64,000 bases of DNA from JAJFHI01 sp050633705 (GCA_050633705.1 JBOEGZ010000001.1:62001-126000); one strand, 5' to 3'. Positions 18,125-27,844 are shown, counted from the stretch's first letter. Translations and numbers: made by a program. Notes: generated by a model from the letters alone, not told the origin.

Positions 18125-19567
18125 TTAACCGCCGCCAATGGGTTCGCCTTTTTCATCGACAAATGCCAACCGGATCATATTGGTTGCACCGGGCGTTCCA
18201 AGCGGCACACCGGCCGTGATTAAGATCCCTTGGCCAGCTTTTACCGCGCCTTCTTCAAAGGCAATGCGACAGGCTTTTTGAACCATATCCCCAAGGTCGT
18301 CAGGATCATTCGTCAATACCGCTTGTATGCCCCACACAAGCGCCAAACGGTTTGCCGTTGAAGCCACGGGCGTTAGCCCAATAACAGGCAGGCCAGGACG
18401 TTCACGCGCAACGCGAAGTGCCGTTGAGCCGGTGGCGGTGTAGCACACGATTGCCGAAAGCTCGACAGTTTCAGCGATGGCCCGGGCGGCGTTGGCAATC
18501 GCATCAGCCGGAGTTGGTTGAGGCTGGTTTTGGACAGCGTGAAGCAGAGCTTTGTAGCCTTTATCGCGTTCGGCCTCGACCGCGACGCGGTCCATCGTTG
18601 CAATGGCTTCAATTGGATATTTACCAACCGCTGATTCAGCAGACAGCATGACGGCGTCGGCGCCATCAAACACGGCAGTTGCTACGTCTGAGACTTCCGC
18701 GCGCGTTGGCACAGGAGAATTGATCATGCTTTCCAGCATTTGTGTCGCGACGACGACCGGTTTGCCCGCGGCTCGTGATTTGCGCGTGATCTTTTTTTGC
18801 AGGCCTGGCACGGTCTCAAGCGGCATCTCAACGCCCAGGTCTCCACGCGCGACCATCAACGCATCTGACGCTGCGATCACCGCATCGATATCTTCAACAG
18901 CAGATGGCTTTTCAATCTTGGAAATAATCGCTGCTGCTCCGCCGACTTTTTTGGCAGCCTCCAATACATCTTCGCCGCGTTGCACGAATGACAAAGCGAT
19001 CCAGTCGACACTGATATCAAGGGCCAATGCCAGGTCGGCTTCATCCTTTTCGGTCAAAGGACCGATTGGGAGCAGGGTGTCGGGTAAGCTGATGCCTTTT
19101 CGGCTTGCGAGCAAACCGCCGACAACGACTTCAGTTATGATTGCGCTTGGTTTGTGTTCGATAACGCGCATTTCAAGCTTGCCATCGTCAAGTAGCAATG
19201 TGTCGCCATCTTTGATGGCCTCAAAGATTTGCGGATGTGGGAGAAAGACACGGTTGCCATCTCCGTTGGTTTCTTCGCCGTCCAGGCGAAAAACATCACC
19301 GGTCTTGACTTCAGTTTTGCCACCATCGAATTCGCCAAGACGAAACTTTGGCCCCTGCAAGTCGGCCAACACGCCGATGGGATGGCGGTGGCGTTTGGAA
19401 AGTTCGCGAACGTTATAATGAAGCTCCCGCGCGCCGTCGTGTGTGGAATGGCTCATGTTGATACGGAAGAGATCAACACCTGCAAGAAAAAGCTGCTCCA
19501 TCACTTCAGGAGCAGCTGATGCCGGACCAAGCGTTGCAATTAACTTTATCCGTCTATTTCGTCTCAT
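18125..19567 (-). CDS. pyk: Pyruvate kinase
   Basis: 480 residues, normal length. N-terminal RIKLIATLGPAS and FRINMSHS, the GVLADLQGPKFRLG substrate segment, IISKIEKPSAVEDID carrying the catalytic Lys, MVARGDLGVEMPLE for Mg/ADP binding, and VMLSAESAVGKYP are all present. It transfers phosphate from phosphoenolpyruvate to ADP in the last step of glycolysis. The start ATG overlaps the TGA of the upstream DUF1036 gene by four bases, so the two are translationally coupled. A glycerate kinase that feeds 2-phosphoglycerate into the same route lies next, on the same strand. Confidence 0.98.
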   Translation of the reverse strand: MRRNRRIKLIATLGPASAAPEVMEQLFLAGVDLFRINMSHSTHDGARELHYNVRELSKRHRHPIGVLADLQGPKFRLGEFDGGKTEVKTGDVFRLDGEETNGDGNRVFLPHPQIFEAIKDGDTLLLDDGKLEMRVIEHKPSAIITEVVVGGLLASRKGISLPDTLLPIGPLTEKDEADLALALDISVDWIALSFVQRGEDVLEAAKKVGGAAAIISKIEKPSAVEDIDAVIAASDALMVARGDLGVEMPLETVPGLQKKITRKSRAAGKPVVVATQMLESMINSPVPTRAEVSDVATAVFDGADAVMLSAESAVGKYPIEAIATMDRVAVEAERDKGYKALLHAVQNQPQPTPADAIANAARAIAETVELSAIVCYTATGSTALRVARERPGLPVIGLTPVASTANRLALVWGIQAVLTNDPDDLGDMVQKACRIAFEEGAVKAGQGILITAGVPLGTPGATNMIRLAFVDEKGEPIGGG

Positions 19568-20019
19568 CGTGTTTTTGCTCCACCATCTTCAGGATCGGTC
19601 AGGCGAATGGTCCATTCCTTCGCTTCGCCGGTATCAACTTCAAAGAATCCAGTTTGCTTATAACCCCGTTTTGAGCATTCCTTCACATCCCGGATCGCAA
19701 AAGATTTGGAATGGGTGCACATCATGTTTTTGCCGACCCATTCTCCGCCGCGGTCGTAATCAATGGCGTGCACATAAACAAAACGACTGGGTAGCGCGCC
19801 GCGCAACAATGTCTCACATGTCTGGGAGGCTATATTCCACCAGCCCTCGGTTGCCCACCCCTTGTCGTCTTGGTAGCCAATTGCCACACCAACCCGGCTT
19901 GCAGTTGAGTTGCAAAGCTTAAGGTCTGCCTGTGCGCTCGCAGGTGTCATCACCAACACAGCACCTATCAGTGCTAATGCACGGACATTGTTGTTCTTGT
20001 TGTTCTTGCGCAGTTTCAT
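19564..20019 (-). CDS. DUF1036 secreted protein
   Basis: 151 residues from the ATG at 20019 (MKLRKNNKNN), which places a signal peptide (hydrophobic ~11-28, ending SAQA) at the N-terminus; an upstream ATG at 20127 would give 187 residues. The mature part is DUF1036: LKLCNSTASRVGVAIGYQD, the GWATEGWWN stretch, then CETLLRG and YVHAIDYDRGGEW, with conserved cysteines likely in disulfides. Function is unknown; the protein is predicted periplasmic. It overlaps pyk by four bases, an association I know from other rhizobia. Confidence 0.85.
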   Translation of the reverse strand: MKLRKNNKNNNVRALALIGAVLVMTPASAQADLKLCNSTASRVGVAIGYQDDKGWATEGWWNIASQTCETLLRGALPSRFVYVHAIDYDRGGEWVGKNMMCTHSKSFAIRDVKECSKRGYKQTGFFEVDTGEAKEWTIRLTDPEDGGAKTR

Positions 20020-20172
20020 GCCTGCGAACCGTCCCCCCGGATCTGCTCGCTTGATACTCACCTTAATATTTCTCCGTCCCTCTAACTTGTCCCACATTCG
20101 TATTACCCCATACAGCAATAACGACATGGCTTCACTCTAGATTCAAACCTTGAAGGCCTTTTTAGTATGAGA

Positions 20173-21486
20173 CTATGGATCAACGAGAATGACGCGAAAA
20201 TCATTGACGTTGGTCTGAGTGGGTCCACATACGATCAGGTCTCCAATGGATTGAAAGAAATTCGTCGTATCGTTGTTCTCTAGGAAATTGGCGGCATTGA
20301 GATTGTTTGCTGCCGCCCGAGCTAATGTATCGGGAAAAACCAAAGCGCCGGCAGGGTCATCGGCGGCTCCCTTGCCGCCATCGGTGCCGTCTGTATCCCC
20401 CGCCAGAGCTGATATGCCAGGATTGCCATCGAGGCCAAGGGCCAGGCCGAGTGCGTATTCCTGGTTCGGCCCGCCAGCGCCGTTGCCTTTCACGGTCACC
20501 GTAAATTCGCCACCAGACAGGATCGCGACGCGTCGACCGTCCTTGTGTGCTTTTTTGGCTATCTCGGCGTGGCGACGTGCGACATCGCGCGCTTCCCCTT
20601 CGAGACTGTCGCCGAGCATCTCGATCTCGTAACCCGCCTGGCGCGCCATGGCGGCGCCTGCGTCAAGAGACATTTTTGGCGTCGCAATGAGTTGGTAGCT
20701 CGCTGAGCCAAGTGCACCATCATTTGGCTTTAATGTCTCGTTGGCTGGATTGTTGAGTGCGTCAATTATTGATTGTGGCGGTGTTATTCCATAGCGCGCA
20801 ATAATGTCTTTGGCGTCATCGCACGTGGTCGGATCACCAACAGTTGGACCAGAGCCGATGGCGTCGGGATCATCGCCGGGGACATCTGAAATAGCGAGCG
20901 TTAAAAGTTTGGCGGGGAATGTTGCTGCCGCCAGCCGTCCACCTTTAATTTGCGAGAGATGTTTGCGCACGCAATTCATTTCAGAGATACGCGCGCCGGA
21001 ATGGAGCAGAAGTTTCGTCAGTTCTTGCTTTTGCTCCAACGTGACGCCGTCAACCGGCGCACTCCATAAAGCCGATGCACCGCCCGACAACAAACATAAG
21101 ACAAAATCATTTGGACCGGCAGACTTTGCGATTTCCAGCGCGCGACGCGCGCCCTCGATACTTCCCATATCTGGAACCGGGTGGCCAGCAAGCGTCATTT
21201 CGAGTGGAGCAATGGGGAGTTCATAGCCATAGCGTGTTGTGATGACGCCGACCACACGGTCAATGACGCCTTGCTTTTTGTAATGTTTGACTGCAGCTTC
21301 AGCCATGGCTGCAGAAGCTTTGCCGGCGCCGACCACCATAAATTGCCCGGAATCTGATGCGGCATCTGGCCCAGGCTCTGGAATGTCTGGAAGGTGGCGC
21401 GCAATACAAGTGTCTGGGTGGGCCGTGGCGACAGCCTTTTGAAAGAGGGAGAGAAGAAATTCGCGCTTGGCGTCAGGTGTCGACAT
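20173..21486 (-). CDS. Glycerate 2-kinase, MOFRL family (GckA/TtuD type)
   Basis: 437 residues. The N-terminal half holds GKASAAMAEAAVKHY and the glycine-rich LCLLSGGASALWSAP nucleotide-binding loop; the C-terminal MOFRL domain has LSGGEFTVTVKGNGAGGPNQEY and ALAGDTDGTDGG. Family members phosphorylate D-glycerate to 2-phosphoglycerate; older annotation calls them hydroxypyruvate reductase TtuD. Position beside pyk fits a role in feeding glycerate into lower glycolysis (serine-cycle or glyoxylate derived). It is ~150 bases upstream of the DUF1036-pyk unit on the same strand. Confidence 0.92.
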   Translation of the reverse strand: MSTPDAKREFLLSLFQKAVATAHPDTCIARHLPDIPEPGPDAASDSGQFMVVGAGKASAAMAEAAVKHYKKQGVIDRVVGVITTRYGYELPIAPLEMTLAGHPVPDMGSIEGARRALEIAKSAGPNDFVLCLLSGGASALWSAPVDGVTLEQKQELTKLLLHSGARISEMNCVRKHLSQIKGGRLAAATFPAKLLTLAISDVPGDDPDAIGSGPTVGDPTTCDDAKDIIARYGITPPQSIIDALNNPANETLKPNDGALGSASYQLIATPKMSLDAGAAMARQAGYEIEMLGDSLEGEARDVARRHAEIAKKAHKDGRRVAILSGGEFTVTVKGNGAGGPNQEYALGLALGLDGNPGISALAGDTDGTDGGKGAADDPAGALVFPDTLARAAANNLNAANFLENNDTTNFFQSIGDLIVCGPTQTNVNDFRVILVDP

Positions 21487-21645
21487 TCCGCTACGGCTCC
21501 TTAATACGGCTGCTTCTTTTTCTTTCTGGTTTGCGGAATTGAGCCCTGTCCGTCAAGCGGCTTCGTTGATGCACCTTTGACTGCGGCGTCGTTGCGGTCT
21601 GGCTGGAGGTGGCAACCCTGCTGCGAACCGCCTATATAGGCCAAC

Positions 21646-22467
21646 ATGGACAATAACATTAAGCAACTTGACGGTGCGCAAATCCCGGGCGCTCTTGCCG
21701 AGGCCTATGAGATCGTGCCGGGTCGTGCCGACGCAGGCCTGATTATTTTGTGCGATCATGCGTCGAATACCTTACCTGATGAATATGGCACTTTGGGCCT
21801 CGATCCAAAGCAGCTGGAACGTCATATCGCATATGATATCGGCTGCGAGGGGGTCTCACGGACTCTGGCTAAGATGCTGAATGCCCCGGCCATCCTGACC
21901 CGATATTCGCGTCTTCTTATTGATCCTAATCGCGGCGAAGACGATCCCACCCTGATCATGCGCATTTCCGACGGCGCCGTTGTTCCGGGCAACCGCCATA
22001 TCTGTTCGGTTGAGCGCGATAAGCGGCTTAACACGTATTACCGGCCGTATCACCAGGCAATCGACGCGCTGATTGATCAATGTCAGGCCACGGGTGTGAC
22101 ACCGACCTTATTTTCGATACATAGCTTTACCGAGAATTGGCGCGGCTACTCACGTCCATGGCACGTCGGTATATTGTGGGATCAAGACGCGCGTTTGGCC
22201 AAGCCGTTGCTCGACGTTTTGGCTGCTCAAACGGACTTGGTGGTTGGTGATAACGAGCCTTACAGTGGAGAAATGCACGGTGACTGTATGTGGCAACATG
22301 GGACGTGCCGAAATTTGCCTCATGCGATTGTTGAATTACGCCAGGACTTGATTGGTTCGATTGATGGTCAGAACCATTGGGCGACAAGATTGGCGCAAGC
22401 GTTGCGTCAATTGAAGAATTCGCCGGACCTGCAAATCAAGTTTCCGCAATTGGTTGCACCAGAATGA
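21646..22467 (+). CDS. N-formylglutamate amidohydrolase family protein (copy 2)
   Basis: 273 residues. Motifs differ in detail from copy 1 but keep family features: LIILCDHASNTLPDEYG, SRLLIDPNRGEDDPTLIM, VVPGNRH, and FSIHSFTENWRG. This subgroup usually lies next to DUF1244 genes in alphaproteobacteria, as here, and its substrate is not established to my knowledge. It would be a cytoplasmic metal-dependent amidohydrolase. It diverges from the glycerate kinase gene. Confidence 0.87.
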   Translation: MDNNIKQLDGAQIPGALAEAYEIVPGRADAGLIILCDHASNTLPDEYGTLGLDPKQLERHIAYDIGCEGVSRTLAKMLNAPAILTRYSRLLIDPNRGEDDPTLIMRISDGAVVPGNRHICSVERDKRLNTYYRPYHQAIDALIDQCQATGVTPTLFSIHSFTENWRGYSRPWHVGILWDQDARLAKPLLDVLAAQTDLVVGDNEPYSGEMHGDCMWQHGTCRNLPHAIVELRQDLIGSIDGQNHWATRLAQALRQLKNSPDLQIKFPQLVAPE

Positions 22468-22524
22468 GCCGACTGTGTTGCAGCCAACCGGGATAGAGAG
22501 AATTACATATAGGAGACGATTGTC

Positions 22525-22833
22525 ATGAGCGAAATTGACAAGAAGACACAAACTGAACTTGAAGCAGCAGCCTTTCGACGTCTTGTTTCACATCTGCGCA
22601 ATCGCACGGACGTGCAAAATATCGATTTGATGAACCTGTCGGGTTTTTGTCGAAATTGCCTGTCCAACTGGTATATGGATGCAGCGAAAGAGCACGATTT
22701 GCATTTGGACAAAGCCCAGGCTCGCGAGATCATTTATGGCATGCCGTATGCCGAGTGGCAGGCGAAGTATCAAAAAGAAGCGACGGCGGAGCAAAACGCC
22801 GCTTTCGAATTGGCAAGACCCAAGCACGATTGA
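22525..22833 (+). CDS. DUF1244 protein
   Basis: 102 residues, the whole length being DUF1244: AAFRRLVSHLRNRTDVQNID, LMNLSGFCRNCLSNWY with a C-x2-C pair, and the GMPYAEWQAKYQ segment. The family is widespread in alphaproteobacteria and lacks an assigned role. A ribosome binding site (TAGGAGA) precedes the ATG. It follows the amidohydrolase by 57 bases and is probably cotranscribed with it. Confidence 0.9.
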   Translation: MSEIDKKTQTELEAAAFRRLVSHLRNRTDVQNIDLMNLSGFCRNCLSNWYMDAAKEHDLHLDKAQAREIIYGMPYAEWQAKYQKEATAEQNAAFELARPKHD

Positions 22834-23306
22834 TTGCCATCAAGGCCCCGTGGTCAACGGTTGATATCGCATGAGACACCGAGATCAATTGAGACTGCGG
22901 CCAGCGTCTTGGATCTTATTGCCGATGAGCGGTCTCAATAGATTGTATTGATTGACGCCAACAGGGCGCCAACGTTCGCGCGTGACCTGACGGTTATAGG
23001 GTCAGCGGGTGTTTGGTGCCTGTTTTGCGTTTTCGTGATGCAGTTCGCGCCCAGTCGTCATCGTCATTCTCACATAAATGTTTCACGAAATGTCTCCATT
23101 CCATACGCCTACGTCGGCATGGGAAACGATAGGGTATGGAAAATTCTGTCCACGTATTTTTATTTTTTACTCCTAGAAATAAATGTTCGAATACGGCAAA
23201 AAATGCAGACGGCGGATTAGTGTCGCTAGCCTATAATGCAGACCTTTTTACGTATTAAAAGTATGCTTTGTGCGGTTGAAGCGAAATGCCCGATTTGGAG
23301 GGGTGG
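22834..23306. other. Intergenic region before the XRE regulator
   Basis: About 470 bases, AT-rich in the second half. No gene, RNA or terminator I can support. Confidence 0.4.
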
Positions 23307-23642
23307 ATGCCAGAAAGGCGTATTATTAGTACTTTTCCAGTCGATCGCAGCGGCGAACGGTCTTACGACCATCATAAGTTTTCACCCGATCAATTAAGGG
23401 CTGCGAGGGCGCTTCTAAACTGGTCACAAGATGACTTGGCAAATGAAGCAAGTGTCGCGGTCATGATGATCAAAAACTTTGAACGCAGTCTCAGTGATCC
23501 CCGCAAATCAAGCATGAACAAACTCAAGGTGACGCTTGAGCGTGCAGGAATTTGTTTTATTGATGAAACCGATGCGAATGGCGCCGGAGTGTGTTGGGCA
23601 AACCCACGCAACAACATGGTTTCTCCTTCGAGCCCCGAATAG
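23307..23642 (+). CDS. XRE-family helix-turn-helix regulator
   Basis: 111 residues. GGAGGGGT at 23297-23304 selects the ATG at 23307 rather than 23286. The helix-turn-helix covers ~31-85 (SPDQLRAARALLNWSQDDLA through KNFERSLSDPRKSS), the Cro/CI fold. The C-terminus (LERAGICFIDETDANGAGV) is the short tail common in small rhizobial XRE proteins, where it precedes a sensor-less dimerisation element. Target genes are unknown; it is not obviously paired with a toxin. Confidence 0.85.
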   Translation: MPERRIISTFPVDRSGERSYDHHKFSPDQLRAARALLNWSQDDLANEASVAVMMIKNFERSLSDPRKSSMNKLKVTLERAGICFIDETDANGAGVCWANPRNNMVSPSSPE

Positions 23643-24161
23643 GTCCGAATAAGCCCGAATAAGAATGATGTGATATTTAATTTGAGGTGATCAGTTCGTA
23701 TCCATTTTTTAGCGTCGATTTGCCAGACATTGTCAGGCAATGTTCGCCTTCAAATTTTGTGTGTATTTTATCTGTGTTTTTCCCAGAGATTTCGGGCTGA
23801 CGGGGTGGCCTGAGCGTTAAAAAAAACACCGGCTTTGCGTCACGCTGCGCTCGTGCCTGCTGTTTCGCCGCAGCCTGTGACACAGAAACCTCTGGATGAC
23901 TTTTTCGCACATCTTGCAGGGTCGGCTCTGCAACGTTAGCTTCCGTTTACTCGCGTCAGAGAGGGCAAATCTCACGGCGCGTGGCGTCGGCGATAGCGGG
24001 GGCTAGAAGTTCGCCGACGCCGCTTTATTCAGTTGGCATGATCTGTTTTGGTCGATGATTTGTTTTGGTCAATGTAAAAAATTGTCCAACCTCTCGAAAT
24101 GAGAGGGCTCGCGTTTCGGCGTAATTAGCGACCTGCACAGTCGCGCAACGAGAGGTGTCAT
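23643..24161. other. Intergenic region before gapR
   Basis: About 520 bases. A 77-codon minus-strand frame (23677-23910) has no ribosome binding site or recognisable product and is not called. GAGAGGTG right before 24162 is the gapR ribosome binding site. Confidence 0.4.
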
Positions 24162-24455
24162 ATGACAACGCTTCAAGACTCGGCGCAAAAGCAGTTGCGT
24201 CAATACATTGAACAGATCGAACGTCTGGAAGAAGAAAAGAAGGCATTGGCTGGCGATATTCGTGACAAATATCTCGAAGCCAAGGCGGTGGGATTCGACG
24301 TCAAAGCGCTACGCAAAATTGTGCAACTGCGCAAAAAGAGCGATACCGAACGCCAGGAAGAAGAAACCATTTTGGAAGTCTATATGCATGCGCTTGGCAT
24401 GCTGGATGAGCCAGAGCATAACGCCAGCGCTGATAAATTGATGGCTGCTGAATAA
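24162..24455 (+). CDS. gapR: DUF2312 nucleoid-associated protein GapR
   Basis: 97 residues, entirely the DUF2312 family. The N-terminal half is a coiled-coil rich in charged residues (QLRQYIEQIERLEEEKKALAGD), followed by the conserved segment AKAVGFDVKALRKIVQLRKK and a helix ending in MHALG. In Caulobacter this family is GapR, which encircles overtwisted DNA ahead of forks and RNA polymerase and aids topoisomerases. The assignment rests on strong sequence resemblance along the whole length. It is followed by a clear terminator and is monocistronic. Confidence 0.92.
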   Translation: MTTLQDSAQKQLRQYIEQIERLEEEKKALAGDIRDKYLEAKAVGFDVKALRKIVQLRKKSDTERQEEETILEVYMHALGMLDEPEHNASADKLMAAE

Positions 24456-24500
24456 GCGTAACGCGATATTTCGAGATTACCGAAATTTCGAGCTTACTCA

Positions 24501-24535
24501 GGCCGCATCGCACAACGTTCGATGCGGTCTTTTTT
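24501..24535 (+). terminator. Intrinsic terminator of gapR
   Basis: GGCCGCATCG (24501-24510) pairs with CGATGCGGTC (24520-24529) in a 10-bp stem with one G.U, followed by six T. It lies 46 bases after the gapR stop. Confidence 0.92.
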
Positions 24536-24885
24536 GCGTCGCTGCCCCGGAAGGCTAAATTGGGTGTCCCAGACCATTCGGCGCTGACCTAGAACACCCC
24601 AGACAACTCAATAAAGCCAGACGCTTTATTTCGTCGCTATCGCGAACGCCTGCATGTGTAGAGAAGGGCTGGCGCTAATGGCGACACCCAACGGTTATTC
24701 GGCTGAAGGCCGACGGGCATCTAAAGCTTTGCGATTGTTTTGTGGATGGTGATCGGACGCACGGCGCAAACGCCAACACGCCTTCCCCATCGAAACGTCG
24801 TAATCGCAAAACGCTTTTTGATTTCTAGACAATCCATCCCATAAGGTCTAATTGTATTTATTTCTTCACAGGATAAGAAAAAATT
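24536..24885. other. Intergenic region before oxyR
   Basis: About 350 bases with no gene. A divergent catalase or peroxiredoxin gene, common beside oxyR, is absent. Confidence 0.45.
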
Positions 24886-25884
24886 ATGTCAAGCGTTACA
24901 TTGAAACAACTGAGATATTTCGATGCCTTGGCTCGTGAGAAGCATTTCGGGCGCGCGGCAGCAACATGCTCTGTTTCGCAGCCAGCGTTGTCCATGCAGA
25001 TACAGGATCTTGAAGCAACCCTTAGGGTCGCGCTCGTCGAGCGTACCCGCGGCGGCCTTCGGTTGACACAGATCGGAGCCAAGATTGCCGCGCGTGCCGC
25101 CCGCATATTGTCGGACGCGCAAGATTTGATCGATGTTGCTCAGCACAGTGAACAGCTTTTAACCGGCCCGCTCAGCCTCGGTGTTATTCCTTCGATTGCG
25201 CCGTACATGTTGCCACCGATGTTGCCGATCTTGAAAGAGACCTACCCCGAGCTCGAACTTCAGATCCGTGAAACGCAAACGGCGCCACTAACCGAGGAGC
25301 TGATCAAAGGACAGCTTGACGTGATGTTGTTGGCGATGCCGATCGAACACCCCGATGTCGAAACACTCGACTTATTTGATGACCATTTTCTGCTCGCAAT
25401 ACCCAAAGGTCGCAAGCTCAGTGCCAGGGTGAAGGCGACACCGGAGTTGATTCAAGATGAGCGCTTGTTGTTGTTGGAAGAAGGTCATTGTTTGCGTGAC
25501 CAAGCGCTTCGCTACTGTGGCTTGAGGGAAGTTGAGGCGATCCGAACCTTTGGCGCATCGTCGCTGACGACCATTGTCGAAATGGTTTCTGCCGGGCTTG
25601 GAATTACGCTGTTGCCAGAAATGTGTCAGGGTGTCGAGCAACGCTCGCGCGATATTCAATTGTTGCGCTTTGCTCCGCCTGAACCATCTCGAAAGTTGGG
25701 ATTAGCATGGCGCAAAACGTCACCTCGTCGTGGCGATTTTATCGAGCTTGGGCGACTGTTGTTGAAGGCGCGAAACAGCATGTCGGAAAAGTTTAAAGAC
25801 ATTACAGATGACCCAGCCAAAGTGGGACGCCAATCACCAAAGACGGTGCGCAAGGCCAAGACAAAGAAACGCAAAGGACGATAA
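24886..25884 (+). CDS. oxyR: LysR-family hydrogen peroxide regulator OxyR
   Basis: 332 residues. Winged helix-turn-helix at ~5-63 (LKQLRYFDALAREKHFGRAA). The regulatory domain contains the diagnostic peroxide-sensing segment GHCLRDQALRYC with C202 and C211, separated by eight residues exactly as C199 and C208 of E. coli OxyR, so disulfide switching is expected. The C-terminal ~35 residues are Lys/Arg-rich and extend beyond typical OxyR. Target genes such as katG are not adjacent; only a gene-free 350-base stretch lies upstream. Confidence 0.93.
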   Translation: MSSVTLKQLRYFDALAREKHFGRAAATCSVSQPALSMQIQDLEATLRVALVERTRGGLRLTQIGAKIAARAARILSDAQDLIDVAQHSEQLLTGPLSLGVIPSIAPYMLPPMLPILKETYPELELQIRETQTAPLTEELIKGQLDVMLLAMPIEHPDVETLDLFDDHFLLAIPKGRKLSARVKATPELIQDERLLLLEEGHCLRDQALRYCGLREVEAIRTFGASSLTTIVEMVSAGLGITLLPEMCQGVEQRSRDIQLLRFAPPEPSRKLGLAWRKTSPRRGDFIELGRLLLKARNSMSEKFKDITDDPAKVGRQSPKTVRKAKTKKRKGR

Positions 25885-25896
25885 TCACAATGCCAT

Positions 25897-27441
25897 CTAG
25901 CGCATTGAGGTTTTAATACGCCGTTTTTTCAAACCCGGAGCATCGGCGCGAATTCGACCTTCTGGTTCGTCGCTTGGTTGCAGGGCTTTCAGGTTGACCG
26001 CCTTGCCAGAAAATTGCGTGGCCCACAACAGTGCCGCGGCCTTATGACCTTGCACGAAATGCATCTTATAACCGCCAACACCGTCGGCTGTTAAAAGGTC
26101 GAGTGTCGCTTCGGGATCGGGTGCGACTAGGTCTTGGGCAAGGATTGGATCATCAGGTGAAGCTGATGCTGTCAGCAACGGTGCCAGTGGGAAAGGTCTG
26201 TAGGATAACTCATCGGGGTGTTCGTCATCATAGGCAGGGGCTGGAATCCATTCCCCGGCATAGCCCATGCGATCAACATCGTCGTAGTCTTGCCCTTGTG
26301 GCGTAACTGAAGCTTCAAATTCGCTATCGTCGATGGCTGCGAGCTGTGGGTTGGGTTCAGCTTTCGCCCGCGCTTTTTTAGACCACGGTAGAATTTCCGG
26401 AATTGCAAACGAGCTGCCAAGGTTGGCTTGGCGAATACGCGGGGTTGGGCGCTGGGCGAGGCGCGGTTTTGCAATGAGTTTCGGCGTCGGCGTGTAGGCT
26501 GCCAATTTGAACAAATCTGATAGACGTGTGCGATCTTGTGACGATGGACCGTTTGCGAGGCGCGGCTTGGCGGTTGGCACGGGGGCCTGTTGGGGGGCTC
26601 TAAGTGCTGCGACGCGGCGGTTGGGCTGTGGCGTCGTTGGCCGGGTTGGGCGACGTGCCAATGTGGGCTGTTTGCTAAGCGCGATACGTGGCGCGCTGGA
26701 AGAGGGGTTAGCGGCTGCAATTGCTGTAGTCTTGGGCTGCTTACGAAATGCGTGAAACGCTGCGACACGCTGGGCCAGCTTTTTATTTGTTCGACGGGCT
26801 TTCCAATAATCAGAAGAGGTAATACGCCCGCCGCCTCTTGGCCGGTGCTTGGTGCGTCCATTTGGAAATAGTAATGCCAATTCCGTGCGCCCCATGCGCG
26901 GCCAATGGCGAACACGGCTGGTGTCGAGGTGGACGAAGGGAATGGCAGAAGTCGGGTAATATCCCACACCCCCACGTTGGCGAATGAGGCTGGAATAGCG
27001 AAGTTTCTTGAGCGGGATATCAGGGAAATAAACATCTGCGGCCTTGCCCAGAATATGTCTGCTTTTCTTAGCCTGGCCGCCGCGTGTTCTCCGCAACATA
27101 TTGTTGGTTTTGCGGGAGCGGAATCCGGAGATGAGGTGAATGGGTTTTTGCGAGCCAAGTTCCGTGTGAACTTCCCACAAGATATCGATCAGATTCGGAT
27201 CCATCTTGGTCGGCTCGTCGCGGCGCCAATCCCGCATCACCCAGTTGATTTTTTTCATGGCTGCGGGAATGTAGCGACCGCGTTTTTTGTAAACGACGGT
27301 GACGGTGTCTTTGGTGTGAATGTTGTAAATTGAAATTGTGCGGGCGCTCTTGGCGTCGGCAATCAATTGCGAGGCGGTAAAGCCTGCAACCAACATGAAC
27401 GCGGCACATGCCAAGGCAAGTGTTTTGGTAAAAAATCCCAC
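25897..27441 (-). CDS. DUF882 murein endopeptidase-like protein (YcbK/MepK type)
   Basis: 514 residues. A hydrophobic signal segment (~8-28) is followed by a DUF882/peptidase M15-like domain at ~37-195: SGFRSRKTNN, then the zinc ligands H129 and D136 (SRHILGKAADVYF) and H171 (VHLD). The C-terminal ~310 residues are Pro/Arg/Ala-rich and disordered by composition, far longer than E. coli MepK. MepK of E. coli cleaves the 3-3 crosslinks made by L,D-transpeptidases; the neighbouring gene is such a transpeptidase, which supports the same role here. Predicted periplasmic or outer-envelope. Confidence 0.85.
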   Translation of the reverse strand: MGFFTKTLALACAAFMLVAGFTASQLIADAKSARTISIYNIHTKDTVTVVYKKRGRYIPAAMKKINWVMRDWRRDEPTKMDPNLIDILWEVHTELGSQKPIHLISGFRSRKTNNMLRRTRGGQAKKSRHILGKAADVYFPDIPLKKLRYSSLIRQRGGVGYYPTSAIPFVHLDTSRVRHWPRMGRTELALLFPNGRTKHRPRGGGRITSSDYWKARRTNKKLAQRVAAFHAFRKQPKTTAIAAANPSSSAPRIALSKQPTLARRPTRPTTPQPNRRVAALRAPQQAPVPTAKPRLANGPSSQDRTRLSDLFKLAAYTPTPKLIAKPRLAQRPTPRIRQANLGSSFAIPEILPWSKKARAKAEPNPQLAAIDDSEFEASVTPQGQDYDDVDRMGYAGEWIPAPAYDDEHPDELSYRPFPLAPLLTASASPDDPILAQDLVAPDPEATLDLLTADGVGGYKMHFVQGHKAAALLWATQFSGKAVNLKALQPSDEPEGRIRADAPGLKKRRIKTSMR

Positions 27442-27814
27442 CCGTAAACCCGTCTATCTCTGTCGATGTTCCCTTGAAAATGACGAGTTGACTGAGTCGC
27501 TCTGGTTGCCCGGAGCGCTTAGTCAAACCCAACATCGACGTCCCTCAAATTCCCCGTTGCGCGAAAACAAAGTCCCAAATTCCATATCTGCAAAGTGTCG
27601 ACCGCACGTATCAACAGTTGGCAAGGTTCGTAACTATCGGCGCAATAACACCGATCAAAACTGGCTCCATGGATATCAGATTGAAGTTAAAATCCGGGAA
27701 ACCTTGGCAGCCCATTTCCTGACCATAAGTAAAGACAAGGGCGATATCGGGGCACTTTTGAGCGGTCAGATTTCCTGACGGGCTTTGGTGTCGACATTGG
27801 TCTGGAAATAAATT
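27442..27814. other. Intergenic region between the DUF882 and L,D-transpeptidase genes
   Basis: About 370 bases on the minus-strand side between the two genes; it should hold the DUF882 promoter. No further gene seen. Confidence 0.4.
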
Positions 27815-27844
27815 GAGGGCGGCGCAAATGAACGCACCACCCTC
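27810..27844 (-). terminator. Putative terminator of the L,D-transpeptidase gene
   Basis: On the minus strand GAGGGTGGTGC (27834-27844) pairs with GCGCCGCCCTC (27815-27825), 11 bp including two G.U pairs, followed by AATTTATTT. It starts 32 bases after the stop. Confidence 0.6.

Noticed and set aside
23677..23910. 77-codon frame on the minus strand between the XRE and gapR genes
   Set aside because: No ribosome binding site and no recognisable domain.
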